From the NCBI RefSeq assembly GCF_000091545.1, contig NC_006461.1, forward strand, positions 1,178,469-1,242,468: 64,000 nt of DNA. Direction: 5' to 3'. Within the stretch, counting starts at the first letter, position 1. Each line of letters opens with the position of its first letter. The notes below the pieces were generated by a model that was given only the letters and a program-made list of their open reading frames with translations, had not been told where the DNA came from and did no database searches. Origin of the DNA: Thermus thermophilus HB8 (GTDB taxonomy: Bacteria; Deinococcota; Deinococci; Deinococcales; Thermaceae). Shown piece after piece: positions 44,492-53,156 of this stretch. Made by a program: the position numbers and the translations under genes.

Positions 44492-45166
44492 ATGGTGGAG
44501 GTTCGGTATCTCGGCCACTCGGCGGTCCTCCTCACGGACGGCAAGACGCGGATCGTCATAGACCCCTTCCTCACCGGAAACCCCATGGCCGCCCTCGGGG
44601 TGGGGGAGGTCCAGGCGGACCTCATCCTGGTCACCCACGCCCACGGGGACCACTTCGGGGACAGCGTGGCCCTCTCCAAGAAGGGAGGCGTGGTGGTCTC
44701 CACCTTTGAGATCGCCACCTACGCCGAGAAGCACGGGGCGAAGAGCGTCCCCATGAACCTGGGGGGCACCTACCGCTTTGAGGGCGGCTGGCTCAAGTGG
44801 GTGCCCGCCTGGCACTCCAGTAGCTTCCCCGACGGCACCTACGGTGGCATGCCCATGGGCGTGGTGGTGGAGCTTGGGGGCAAGCGCATCTACCACGCCG
44901 GGGACACCGCCCTCTTCTCCGACATGCGCCTCATCGGGGAGATGGGCCTGGACCTCGCCCTCCTCCCCATCGGCGACCACTTCACCATGGGCCCCGAGGA
45001 CGCCCTGAAGGCCCTGGAGCTCCTCAGGCCCAAGAAGGTGGTGCCCATCCACTACAACACCTTCCCCCCCATCCGCCAAGACGGGGAGGCCTTCGCCCAA
45101 CGGGCCAGGGAGAAGGGCGTGGAGGGGCATGCCCTAAAGCCGGGAGAGGTTCTCCGCCTTGACTAG
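44492..45166 (+). CDS. Metallo-beta-lactamase-fold hydrolase (UPF0173)
   Basis: A 224-residue MBL-fold enzyme of the UPF0173/UlaG-like group. It begins MVEVRYLGHSAVLLTDG, with the metal motif HAHGDHFGDSV, GTYGGMPMGVVVELGG, the Asp in YHAGDTALFSDM and the final His in VVPIHYNTFP. These proteins are cytoplasmic and their substrates are mostly unknown. The downstream kinase start overlaps its last 8 bases. Confidence 0.88.
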   Translation: MVEVRYLGHSAVLLTDGKTRIVIDPFLTGNPMAALGVGEVQADLILVTHAHGDHFGDSVALSKKGGVVVSTFEIATYAEKHGAKSVPMNLGGTYRFEGGWLKWVPAWHSSSFPDGTYGGMPMGVVVELGGKRIYHAGDTALFSDMRLIGEMGLDLALLPIGDHFTMGPEDALKALELLRPKKVVPIHYNTFPPIRQDGEAFAQRAREKGVEGHALKPGEVLRLD

Positions 45167-45855
45167 GAGGGACTTCCGGCTGGAGATGCTTTTGGGCCTG
45201 GGCCAGACGGCCCAGGTCCACCTGGCCCGGGCCCCCGACGGGACGCGGGTGGCCCTGAAGATCCCGAAGAAGGAGGTCCGCCAAGACCCTAGGCTTGCGG
45301 AGCGGTTCGCCCGGGAGGTGTCCTTCAGCCTCTCCCTCCGCCATCCCCACCTGGTCCGGGGCCTGGCGGGGGTGCCCTTCGGGGAGGGGGCCTTCCTCGC
45401 CCTGGAGTACTTTCCCGAAGGGACCCTGGAGGACCGCCTCCGCCAAGGCCCCCTGCCCTGGGAGGAGGCGGTAAAGGCCCTCCTCCACGTGGGGGAGGCC
45501 CTGGGCTTTCTCCACGAACGCGGGCTCCTCCACCAGGACGTCAAGCCCTCCAACGTCTTCGTGGGCCAAGGGGTCTACAAGCTCGGCGACCTCGGCACCC
45601 TGCGCCGGGTGGACGACCCAAGCGCGGAGTACGCCGGAAGCCCCCATTACCTCGCCCCCGAGCTCTTCCTGGGGGCGAGGCCAAGCCCGGCCTCGGACGC
45701 CTACGCCTTCGGGGTCTTGGCCTACGAGGTCCTCACCGGCAGGCGGCCCTTCCAAGAGGCGGCTCCTCGCCAAGCGCCCCGAGGACCGGCTCGGCCTTAA
45801 GGCGTTTCTCCGCGTCCTCGCCGAGGCCTCGAGGCCAAACCCCTCACGGAGGTAA
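45159..45855 (+). pseudogene. Ser/Thr protein kinase-like gene with internal deletion
   Basis: The frame from 45159 gives 213 residues up to a stop at 45800. Kinase features are the Gly loop (MLLGLGQTAQVHLA), Lys in VALKIPKKE, the catalytic loop LHQDVKPSNVFV (HQD rather than HRD), KLGDLGTL in place of DFG, and LAPELF. After GRRPFQE (subdomain X) the frame becomes junk, AAPRQAPRGPARP. Subdomain XI is found at once in another frame (RLLAKRPEDRLGLKAF, to TAA at 45853-45855). Roughly 25-30 residues and the frame are lost at about 45765. A shortened kinase could still be made; TTG or a later ATG (45186) may be the start. Confidence 0.65.
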
Positions 45856-45858
45856 CCC

Positions 45859-47748
45859 ATGGAACCGGTCTGGTACCCCGACGCGCGCGCCCAAGAAACC
45901 TGGCTTGGCCGCTTCATGGCCGAGCTCGGCTTCCAGGACTACGAGGCCTTCCACCGCTACAGCGTGGAGGAGGCCGAGGCCTTCTACCACGCCTTCTTCA
46001 CCCGGCTCGGCGTGCCCTGGCGGGCCCCGTACACCCGGGTGGTGGAAGGCCACTTCCCCTTCCCCCGCTTCTTCGTGGGGGGAAGGCTCAACCTGGTGGA
46101 GGCCTGCCTGCGCCACGACCCCACCCGGCCCGCCCTCGTCCACGAGACGGAGGACGGCCACGTCCGGAGCCTCACCTACGGGGAGGCCCGCCGGGAGGTG
46201 GAAAGGCTCGCAGGGGGCCTCCGGGCCCTCGGGGTGGGGCGGGGAGACCGGGTGGGGCTATGGCTTCCCATGGGCCTCGAGGCGGCCTTGGCCCTCCTCG
46301 CCGTGGCCCACCTCGGGGGGATCGCCGTCCCCATCTTCTCGGGCTACGGGGCGGAGGCCGCCGCCCTCCGCCTCAAGGACGCCGAGGCCAAGCTCCTCAT
46401 CGTCCAAGACGGCTTCCTTCGCCGGGGACGCCGGGTGGAGCTCCTCCCCGAGGCCCGGAAGGCCAGGGCCATGGCGGGGACGGAAAAGGTGGCCGTGGTC
46501 CGCCGCCTCGGCCTCCCCCTGGAGGAGGAGGCGGACCTCGCCGCCCTCGCCGGCCCCCTCTCGCCGCCGGAGGAGATGGAGAGCATGGACCCCTTCATGC
46601 TCATCTACACCTCCGGGACCACGGGCCGCCCCAAGGGCACGGTCCACTACCACGCGGGCTTTCCCTTGAAGGCCGCCCTGGACCTCGCCCTCCTCTTTGA
46701 CCTGAGGGAGGAGGACCGCCTCTTCTGGTTCACCGACCTCGGCTGGATGATGGGGCCCTGGGCCATCCTGGGAGGCCTCATCCTCGGGGCCACCGTCTTC
46801 CTCTACGACGGGGCGCCGGACCATCCGGGCCCGGACCGCCTCTGGCGCATGGTGGCGGCCCACCGCCTCACCCACTTAGGCCTCTCCCCCACCCTGGTGC
46901 GGGCCCTCATCCCCTTTGGGGAAGCCCCCGTGGAGGCCCACGACCTCTCCTCCCTCCGGGTCCTCGGCTCCACGGGAGAGCCCTGGAACCTCGAGCCCTA
47001 CCTCTGGTTCTTCCGGGTGGTGGGCAAGGAGCGGCTTCCCATCGTGAACTACTCGGGGGGCACCGAGGTCTCGGGGGGCATCCTGGGGAACGTCCTGGTG
47101 AGGCCCATCAAGCCCATGGGGTTCAACACCGCCGTGCCCGGCATGAAGGCCGCCGTCTTGGACGAGGAGGGGAGGCCCGTGGTGGGCAAGGTGGGGGAGC
47201 TCGCCGTCCTCGCCCCCTGGCCCGGGATGACCAAGGGCTTCTGGCGGGACGAGGCCCGGTACCTGGAGACCTACTTCCAGAAGGTGCCCGGGGTCTGGGT
47301 CCACGGGGACTTCGCCCTCCTGGACGAGGAGGGGCACTTCTTCCTCCTCGGCCGCTCCGACGACACCCTGAAGGTGGCGGGAAAGCGGGTGGGCCCCGCC
47401 GAGGTGGAGACGGCGGCCATGGCCCATCCCGCCCTGCGGGAGTGCGCCGCCATCGGTGTGCCCCACCCGGTGAAGGGGGAGGCCATCGTCCTCTTCGCCG
47501 TGCTGAAGCCGGGCTTCGCCCCCTCGGAGGCCCTGGCCGAGGAGGTGGCGGAGCGGGTGGCCGAGGCCTTGGGGAAGCCCCTCAGGCCGGAGCGGGTCCT
47601 CTTCGTCCCCGACCTGCCCAAGACGCGCAACGCCAAGGTGATGCGCCGGGTGGTGCGGGCCGCCTTCCTGGGCCAGGACCCCGGGGACCTCTCCGCCTTG
47701 GAGAACCCGGAGGCGGTGGCGGCCATCAAGCGGACCCGGGAGGGTTAA
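45859..47748 (+). CDS. AMP-forming acyl-CoA synthetase, larger-substrate type
   Basis: A 629-residue member of the acetyl/acetoacetyl-CoA synthetase group. It has FFVGGRLNLVEACLRHD, the phosphate loop YTSGTTGRPKGTVHY, the hinge GRSDDTLKVAGKRVG and the C-terminal Lys in PKTRNAKVMRRV. Where acetate enzymes read WWQTE, this one reads IVNYSGGTEVSGG: the acetate-limiting Trp is Gly, as in acetoacetyl-CoA synthetases (SGGTD). A longer or branched acid or acetoacetate is therefore likelier than acetate. It starts 3 bases after the broken kinase and overlaps murJ tail to tail by 23 bases. Confidence 0.88.
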   Translation: MEPVWYPDARAQETWLGRFMAELGFQDYEAFHRYSVEEAEAFYHAFFTRLGVPWRAPYTRVVEGHFPFPRFFVGGRLNLVEACLRHDPTRPALVHETEDGHVRSLTYGEARREVERLAGGLRALGVGRGDRVGLWLPMGLEAALALLAVAHLGGIAVPIFSGYGAEAAALRLKDAEAKLLIVQDGFLRRGRRVELLPEARKARAMAGTEKVAVVRRLGLPLEEEADLAALAGPLSPPEEMESMDPFMLIYTSGTTGRPKGTVHYHAGFPLKAALDLALLFDLREEDRLFWFTDLGWMMGPWAILGGLILGATVFLYDGAPDHPGPDRLWRMVAAHRLTHLGLSPTLVRALIPFGEAPVEAHDLSSLRVLGSTGEPWNLEPYLWFFRVVGKERLPIVNYSGGTEVSGGILGNVLVRPIKPMGFNTAVPGMKAAVLDEEGRPVVGKVGELAVLAPWPGMTKGFWRDEARYLETYFQKVPGVWVHGDFALLDEEGHFFLLGRSDDTLKVAGKRVGPAEVETAAMAHPALRECAAIGVPHPVKGEAIVLFAVLKPGFAPSEALAEEVAERVAEALGKPLRPERVLFVPDLPKTRNAKVMRRVVRAAFLGQDPGDLSALENPEAVAAIKRTREG

Positions 47749-49219
47749 AGGGCCCCCGCCCGCCGCTCCAAAGCCCCTTTACGGGTAGGCCCAGCAAAGC
47801 CCCGGCGAAGAGGAAGAGGGCCACCCCCCCGGCCCCGCCCAGGAGGAGGGGAAGCAGCGCCTCCTTGGGCCCGGAGGCGGGGAAGGCGTTCTCGAGGCCC
47901 AACCCGGGGAGCGCCGCCAAAAGCCCCGCCGGGAGGACGCGGAGAAGGTATCCAGGGGCGTACCCCACCCCAACCCCCTCCCGCCGCAGAAGGGCCAGGT
48001 AGAGGAAAAGCCCCACCCAGCCCGCCAGGGCCGTGGAGAGGTTGAGGAGGAAAAGCCCGGCGTCCCGCAAAAGCCAGTAGCCCAGGGTGTTCAGGAGGAA
48101 GACGAGGGCGCTGGCCGTGACCGCCTCCCGCACCCGGCCGAGGGCGTAAAGCCCGCGGAGGAAGAGGGTGTTCACCCCCCAGGGGAGGACGGCGAGCCCC
48201 AAGGCGGCGAGCACCTCGGCGCTGTAGGCCCGGTTCTCCGGGGTGAGGGGGCCGAAGAGGCCGAAGAGGAGGACCACCACGAAGGGGGCGAGGCCCGTGA
48301 GGAGGCCGCCGAGAAGGGCCAAGACCAGGGCCAGGCGCTCAAAGGGGCCCCGGAGAAAGCGCCCTAGGTCCTCCCCCCTTAGGGTACTCATACGGGGAAA
48401 GAGGGCGATGGCGGGGCTCGTGGCGAAGAGGCCCAGGACCATCTGGAAGACCACCTCGGCGTTGTAGAACCCCGTGACCGCCGCAGGGGGGTAGCGGGTG
48501 AGGATGTTGGTGAGGACCAGGTTCAAAAACTGCCGGAGGGAGGTGGTGAAGGCGAAGGGCCCCATGCGGAGGAGGGCGGGGAGGAAGGCGGGGTGCCAGC
48601 GCCACTCCAGGCGGAAGCCCCGGAGGAAGGGAAGCTGCACCAAAGCCTGGATAAGTCCCCCAAGGCTCACGGAGAGGCCCAAAGCCGTGGGGTCCCCAGG
48701 ATAGAGGGCCATGAGGAGGATGGCCACCAGGTTGAAGGCAACGGGCCCGAGGGCGTAGGGCAGAAAGCGCTCCTCCGCCTGGAGGAGGGCGGAGAAGAGG
48801 GCCGCCATGGAGATGCCGAGGAGGAAGGGGAGGAGGAGCCGGGTGAGGTAGACCACCTCCTGGAAAGCCTCAGGGGCCCTTAGGTGGCTTTCCTCCGCCA
48901 CCAAAAGCCCCGCCACCCAGGGAGCGAGGAGGTAGCCCAGGCCCAGGACAAGGAGGTTCACCCCGAAGAGGAAGGCGGCGAAGCGGCGGGCGAAGGCCTG
49001 GGCCTCTTCAGGAGGGAGGCTCTTAAGAAGGGGGATGAGGGCGTTCTGCACCGCCCCTTCCGCCAGGAGCTCCCTGAGGAGGTTCGGCACCCGGTAGGCC
49101 ACGTTGAAGGCGTCCTTGAGGGCGTCGGGGTAGAGGGCGTTGAAGACCGCCTGGCGGACGAGGCCCAGGACCCTCGAGGCCAGGGTCCCCCCCATGACCA
49201 GGAGGACCGCCCTAAGCAT
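47726..49219 (-). CDS. murJ: Lipid II flippase MurJ (MviN)
   Basis: A 497-residue MOP-superfamily transporter that flips the peptidoglycan precursor lipid II outward. Fourteen or so membrane helices are predicted. Conserved features are the N-terminal GGTLASRVLGLVRQAVFNALYP, the NLLRELLAEGAVQNALIPLL region typical of MurJ, and SVSLGGLIQALVQLPFL. It is the last gene of the sbcDC operon, overlapping the nuclease gene by 8 bases. Confidence 0.92.
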   Translation of the reverse strand: MLRAVLLVMGGTLASRVLGLVRQAVFNALYPDALKDAFNVAYRVPNLLRELLAEGAVQNALIPLLKSLPPEEAQAFARRFAAFLFGVNLLVLGLGYLLAPWVAGLLVAEESHLRAPEAFQEVVYLTRLLLPFLLGISMAALFSALLQAEERFLPYALGPVAFNLVAILLMALYPGDPTALGLSVSLGGLIQALVQLPFLRGFRLEWRWHPAFLPALLRMGPFAFTTSLRQFLNLVLTNILTRYPPAAVTGFYNAEVVFQMVLGLFATSPAIALFPRMSTLRGEDLGRFLRGPFERLALVLALLGGLLTGLAPFVVVLLFGLFGPLTPENRAYSAEVLAALGLAVLPWGVNTLFLRGLYALGRVREAVTASALVFLLNTLGYWLLRDAGLFLLNLSTALAGWVGLFLYLALLRREGVGVGYAPGYLLRVLPAGLLAALPGLGLENAFPASGPKEALLPLLLGGAGGVALFLFAGALLGLPVKGLWSGGRGPFNPPGSA

Positions 49220-50240
49220 GGGCGCCCAAAGCCTCCTGGAAGGCCTCCAGGAAGTTCGCCTGGTTCACCACGGTGAGGCCGTGAAGGGCGGAAAGCTCCT
49301 TGGCCCGGGCCCTGTCCATGCCGAGGAGAACCAAAAAGCTCTCCTTCTGGGAGAGGCCCAGGACCTTCTTCAACCCGGCGTACTTGGCGATGTGGGCCTG
49401 GAACTCCCCGGTCTTGGCCTCAAACCAGTAGAACCGCTCCCCCACCCGCACCAAGACGTCCAGCTCCATGGCCTCCCCCCCGGGCAGGGTCACCTGGTAG
49501 CCCACGGCCACCTCGTGGGGCAGGTTTTTGGAGCGCAGGTACTTCCTGAGCCGCTCGGCCACGTACCGCTCCAGCCAGCCCCCGGTGAGGAAGTTCTGGA
49601 CCCAGCCCTCGGTGCTGGCCTTGGCCCTGAGGAGCCGGTCCTCGCTCTTGTAGCGGTAGGAGGTGAGGAGGGCGTACTGCTTGAGCAGGGTGCAGAACTG
49701 GGTGGAGTTGGCGATCTCCTCGGGGGAGGCCTCGGCCAAGGAGAGCTCAAACTGCCGCTTGGTGGAGAGGCTCTGCTTGAGCCTCTCGTAAAGCCTCTCC
49801 AGGCTCGGGTACCGGTCCCCGAGGAAGAGGGCGAGCCGGTTCAGGACCCGTTCCCGCTCCTCCTCCCCCTCCTCAGGCCTCCGCACCACCTGGACGCCAA
49901 GGCCCTTAAGCCACTCCTCCAAGCTCGGGGCCTTCCTCGGCCTCGGGAGTGGGGCTGGGGCCTCCCGGAGGAGGCGCCACATCTCCTGGGCCAGGGCGAA
50001 AAAGCGTTCCCGCAAGGGGTCGGGGGTGGCCTCGAGGCCCGGCGGGAGGAGCCCCGAGCGCAAGGTCTCCAAGAGATGGAGCTCCAAAGCCTCCCTGAGG
50101 GCTCTTCGGGTGGCCTCCAGGTTCTCCCCTTCCACCCGCAGGCCGAACTCGGCGAGCTCCCCCACGTAGCGGCCCGGGGACACGAGGTCGTACCGGGCCT
50201 TGGCCATGGTCTCTTCCAGGTAGCGGGTGAGCACCCCCAT
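49212..50240 (-). CDS. Putative PD-(D/E)XK nuclease with unknown N-terminal domain
   Basis: A 342-residue protein. The C-terminal third has a nuclease core: Asp261 in MELDVLVRVG and Glu274-x-Lys276 in FYWFEAKTGEFQAH, preceded by a helix-strand carrying VAVGYQVTLPGG. This is the arrangement seen at the end of Card1/Can1 and related DUF1887 nucleases. The N-terminal 240 residues are mostly helical and charged, with no Rossmann-like CARF domain visible, and there is no CRISPR system nearby. It sits between sbcC and murJ in one operon. A DNA-repair or defence role is inference. Confidence 0.7.
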   Translation of the reverse strand: MGVLTRYLEETMAKARYDLVSPGRYVGELAEFGLRVEGENLEATRRALREALELHLLETLRSGLLPPGLEATPDPLRERFFALAQEMWRLLREAPAPLPRPRKAPSLEEWLKGLGVQVVRRPEEGEEERERVLNRLALFLGDRYPSLERLYERLKQSLSTKRQFELSLAEASPEEIANSTQFCTLLKQYALLTSYRYKSEDRLLRAKASTEGWVQNFLTGGWLERYVAERLRKYLRSKNLPHEVAVGYQVTLPGGEAMELDVLVRVGERFYWFEAKTGEFQAHIAKYAGLKKVLGLSQKESFLVLLGMDRARAKELSALHGLTVVNQANFLEAFQEALGAHA

Positions 50241-50255
50241 GCCTCCAAGTCTACG

Positions 50256-53156
50256 CTACGCCCACTCCACCCGGCTTCCCCAAGGGTGCTTCCGGACCCT
50301 AAGCCGGGCGGGGAAGCGCTCGGCCAAAGCCTCCACGTGGGTCACCACGCCCACGAGCCGCCCCCGGGTGGGGAGGCTTTCCAGGATGCCCGCCACCAGC
50401 TCCAGGGCCTCGGGGTCCAGGGTGCCGAAGCCCTCGTCCAGGAAGAGGGCCTCCAGCTTGCCCCGGGAAAGCTCCTCCGAGAGGGCGAGGGCCAGGGCAA
50501 GGCTCGCGAGGAAGCTCTCCCCGCCCGAGAGGGTCCGGACCTGGCGGGCGGTGGCCTCGGCCCAGAGGTCCACCACCAGGTACTCGTCCCCTTGGGCCGC
50601 GAAGCGGTACCGCCCCCCGGAGAGGGTGTAGAGAAGTTCGCTCGCCCGCTCCACCAGGCTCCGCTGCTTGAGGCCGAGGAGGTAGGCGGGGAAGTTGTGG
50701 GCCTGGAGGTCCAGGGCGAGCTTCTCCCAAAGGGCGAGCTCGGCCACGAGGCGGGCGAGCGCCCCCTCCACCTCCCGGCGGCGGGCGAGGTCCTTCCGGA
50801 GCCTTTCCACCCGGTCTTCCAGGGCCCCTTCCTCCTTGCGCTTCTCCTCCAGACGGCCCTCCAGCTCGGCAAGCGCCTTCCTCAGGGCCTCCACCCGCCC
50901 CTGGGCCTCCTCCAGGGTGGGGGCGGGCCCAGAAAGGGGGGGAAGGCTTCTCCAGGCGGCCTCCGCCTCCGCGAGGTCTTTGCGGAAGGCCTCGAGCTCC
51001 GCCCGAAGCGCCTCCCGCTCCCCCGGGGAGAGGGCGAGGCCTTGGGCCTCCGCCTCGGGCATGAGGCCCCGGGTGGCCGCCTCCGCCTCGGCCAGGGCCT
51101 TGGCCTGCTCCTCCTTGCGGGCCCTCAAGGCGGAAAGCTCCGCCCTAAGGGCCCCCGCCTCCTCCCTAAGGCGGGCGTCCTCGGCGGCAAGCCCCTTGAG
51201 CCGCTCCACCTCCTCCTTCAGGCGCCTCAGGTAAGGCCCCACCCCCAGGCCCCCCGTCTTGGCCTCCAGGTGGCGGCGAAGCCCAGCGGCGAGCCTCCCC
51301 GCCTCCTCCTCCAGGGCAAGGCGCCGGGCCTCGGCCGCCTCCAGCCTCGAGGCCAGGTCCTCCCGGCTGGCCCCGCCCCGGGCCTCGGCCTCCCGCGCCC
51401 GCAAGGCCGCCACCTCCCGCTCCAGGGCCCGGGCCTCCCCCCGGAGGGCCTGGTACCGGTCCCGGAGGTCCTGAAGCCGGGCCTCGGCCGCCTCCAAGGC
51501 CCCTTTGAGCGCCTCGGGATCCCCGGGCCGGGGCTCCACCTCGAGGGCCCGGAGGCGGGCGGCGAGGTCCCCGGCCTCCGCCTCCAGGCGGGCGAGGCGC
51601 CGGGCGAGGGCCTGGGCCTCCTCCTCCAGGGCCCGCCGCGCCCCGGCGAGGTCGGGGACCTCGGGCAAGGGGGGGAGGGCGTGGACCACCCCCCCGCAGA
51701 GGGGGCAGGGCTTGCCCGGCTCCAGGAGGTCGTGGTAGGCGAGGAGGCCGAGCCTCCGCTCCTCCCGAAGGAGGGCCTCCCGCCTCCGGTCCAGGTCCTC
51801 CTGGGCCTTCTCCAGGGCCTTCCGCTCGGCCTCCAGGGCCTTCAGGGCCTGGGAGAGGGCGTGGGCCTCCGCCTCCTTGAGCCTCAGGGCGAGGGCGTCC
51901 CGGGCCTCCCGCGCCTCCTTTCCCTCCGCCTCCAGGCGGGCAAGGGCCTCCCCCACCTCCGCCAAAGCGGCCTCCTTCGCCCTCAAGGCCTCCCAGGCCT
52001 CCGCCCAGGCCCTCAGGCGCAAAAGCTCCGCCCCGAGGGCCTCCAGGGCCTTCAGGACCTCCTCCAGGCGCGCCTGGGCCGTGGCGGGGTCGGGACCCGA
52101 GGCGGGGGCCTTCCCTGCGGGCGCCCGGGCGAGGAGGGCCTCGAAGGCCTTTAGGTCCTGGGCCTCGGCGTAGGCCGCCTGGGCTCGCTCCAGGGCCTCC
52201 GGAGAGAAGCCGAGGGCCTCGCGCCTCGCCTCCAGGGCCCGAAGCCTCCCCTCAGCCTCCTCCAGGGCCTTTTCCGTGGCCTGGAGGGCGGCCCGCTTCT
52301 TTTGGTAGTCCCGCCAAAGGGGCAGGGCCCGCTCCGCCTCCTCCGCCCGGGAAAGCCGCTCCTCCACCCGGGCCATCTCCTCCGCCCGGGCCTTTAAGGC
52401 CTCGAGGCGGGCCGCCAAAGCCTGGCGCCGCCTCAGGTCCTCAAGCAGGGCCTCCGCCTCGGCCAGGGCCTTCCTCACCCCCCTGGCCTCCTCCTCCAGG
52501 CGGGCGGCCTCCGCGCGGGAGGCGGCAAGCGCCCGCTCCAGCTCCTCAAGCGCCTCCGGGGTGGCCGCGGAAAGCCCGTTGAGCTCCCCCTCCAGCCTCC
52601 CCTTCTCCTCCAGGAGGAGGCCCCGCCTCTCCGCCGCCTTCTGCCTGGCCCGCTCCAGGCGGGAGAGCTCAAAGAGCTCCAGAAGGAGCTGGCGCCTTTC
52701 CTTCGGCTCCCCCTTGAGGAAGCGGTCAAACTCCCCCTGGGGGAGGAGGAGGGCCCGGGTGAAGGCCTCGTAGTCCAGGCCCACGAGGTCGGCCAAGGCC
52801 CGGTTGACCGCCTCGAGGGTGGGCAGGTCCAGAAGCCGCTCCCCCCCCTCCAGCAGGTAGACCCGGGCGTCCCCCCGCTTCTCGCTCCGGGACCGCTCCA
52901 CCCGGTAGACCCGCTCCCCTACCCGGAAGGTGAGGCTCACCCAGGCCTTGGCCGCGGCGGGGTGCTTGAGGGTGCCCACCTGGCGCCCCACCCGGGGCAC
53001 CTGGCCGTAGAGGGCAAAGGCGATGGCGTCCAAAAGGGTGCTCTTCCCGCTCCCCGTGGGCCCGGTGATGGCGAAGAGCTCCACGTCGGAGAAGTCCACC
53101 GCCTGGCGCTCCCGGTAGGGGCCGAACCCCTCCAGCTCAAGCCGTAAGGGCCTCAC
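50256..53156 (-). CDS. sbcC: Exonuclease subunit SbcC (Rad50-like)
   Basis: A 966-residue SMC-like ATPase that works with SbcD on DNA hairpins and blocked ends. The N-terminal Walker A is TGPTGSGKSTLLDAI, the Q-loop region LLPQGEFDRFLKG follows, then long Ala/Glu/Arg coiled coils around the zinc hook CPLCGG, and finally the signature RTLSGGESFLASLALALALS with Walker B LFLDEGFGTLD. The GTG at 53156 begins the conserved RPLRLELEGFGPY and overlaps sbcD by 20 bases. The longer frame upstream is antisense noise in sbcD. Confidence 0.95.
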   Translation of the reverse strand: MRPLRLELEGFGPYRERQAVDFSDVELFAITGPTGSGKSTLLDAIAFALYGQVPRVGRQVGTLKHPAAAKAWVSLTFRVGERVYRVERSRSEKRGDARVYLLEGGERLLDLPTLEAVNRALADLVGLDYEAFTRALLLPQGEFDRFLKGEPKERRQLLLELFELSRLERARQKAAERRGLLLEEKGRLEGELNGLSAATPEALEELERALAASRAEAARLEEEARGVRKALAEAEALLEDLRRRQALAARLEALKARAEEMARVEERLSRAEEAERALPLWRDYQKKRAALQATEKALEEAEGRLRALEARREALGFSPEALERAQAAYAEAQDLKAFEALLARAPAGKAPASGPDPATAQARLEEVLKALEALGAELLRLRAWAEAWEALRAKEAALAEVGEALARLEAEGKEAREARDALALRLKEAEAHALSQALKALEAERKALEKAQEDLDRRREALLREERRLGLLAYHDLLEPGKPCPLCGGVVHALPPLPEVPDLAGARRALEEEAQALARRLARLEAEAGDLAARLRALEVEPRPGDPEALKGALEAAEARLQDLRDRYQALRGEARALEREVAALRAREAEARGGASREDLASRLEAAEARRLALEEEAGRLAAGLRRHLEAKTGGLGVGPYLRRLKEEVERLKGLAAEDARLREEAGALRAELSALRARKEEQAKALAEAEAATRGLMPEAEAQGLALSPGEREALRAELEAFRKDLAEAEAAWRSLPPLSGPAPTLEEAQGRVEALRKALAELEGRLEEKRKEEGALEDRVERLRKDLARRREVEGALARLVAELALWEKLALDLQAHNFPAYLLGLKQRSLVERASELLYTLSGGRYRFAAQGDEYLVVDLWAEATARQVRTLSGGESFLASLALALALSEELSRGKLEALFLDEGFGTLDPEALELVAGILESLPTRGRLVGVVTHVEALAERFPARLRVRKHPWGSRVEWA

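Noticed and set aside
49212..50240. CRISPR ancillary nuclease (Card1/Can1)
   Set aside because: Only the nuclease core resembles them; no CARF-like domain, repeat array or cas gene is visible in the window.
49140..52154. A 1,004-codon open frame on the plus strand
   Set aside because: It is antisense to murJ, the nuclease and sbcC, has the low-complexity Gly/Leu/Pro/His composition typical of reverse frames in GC-rich genes, and shows no domain.
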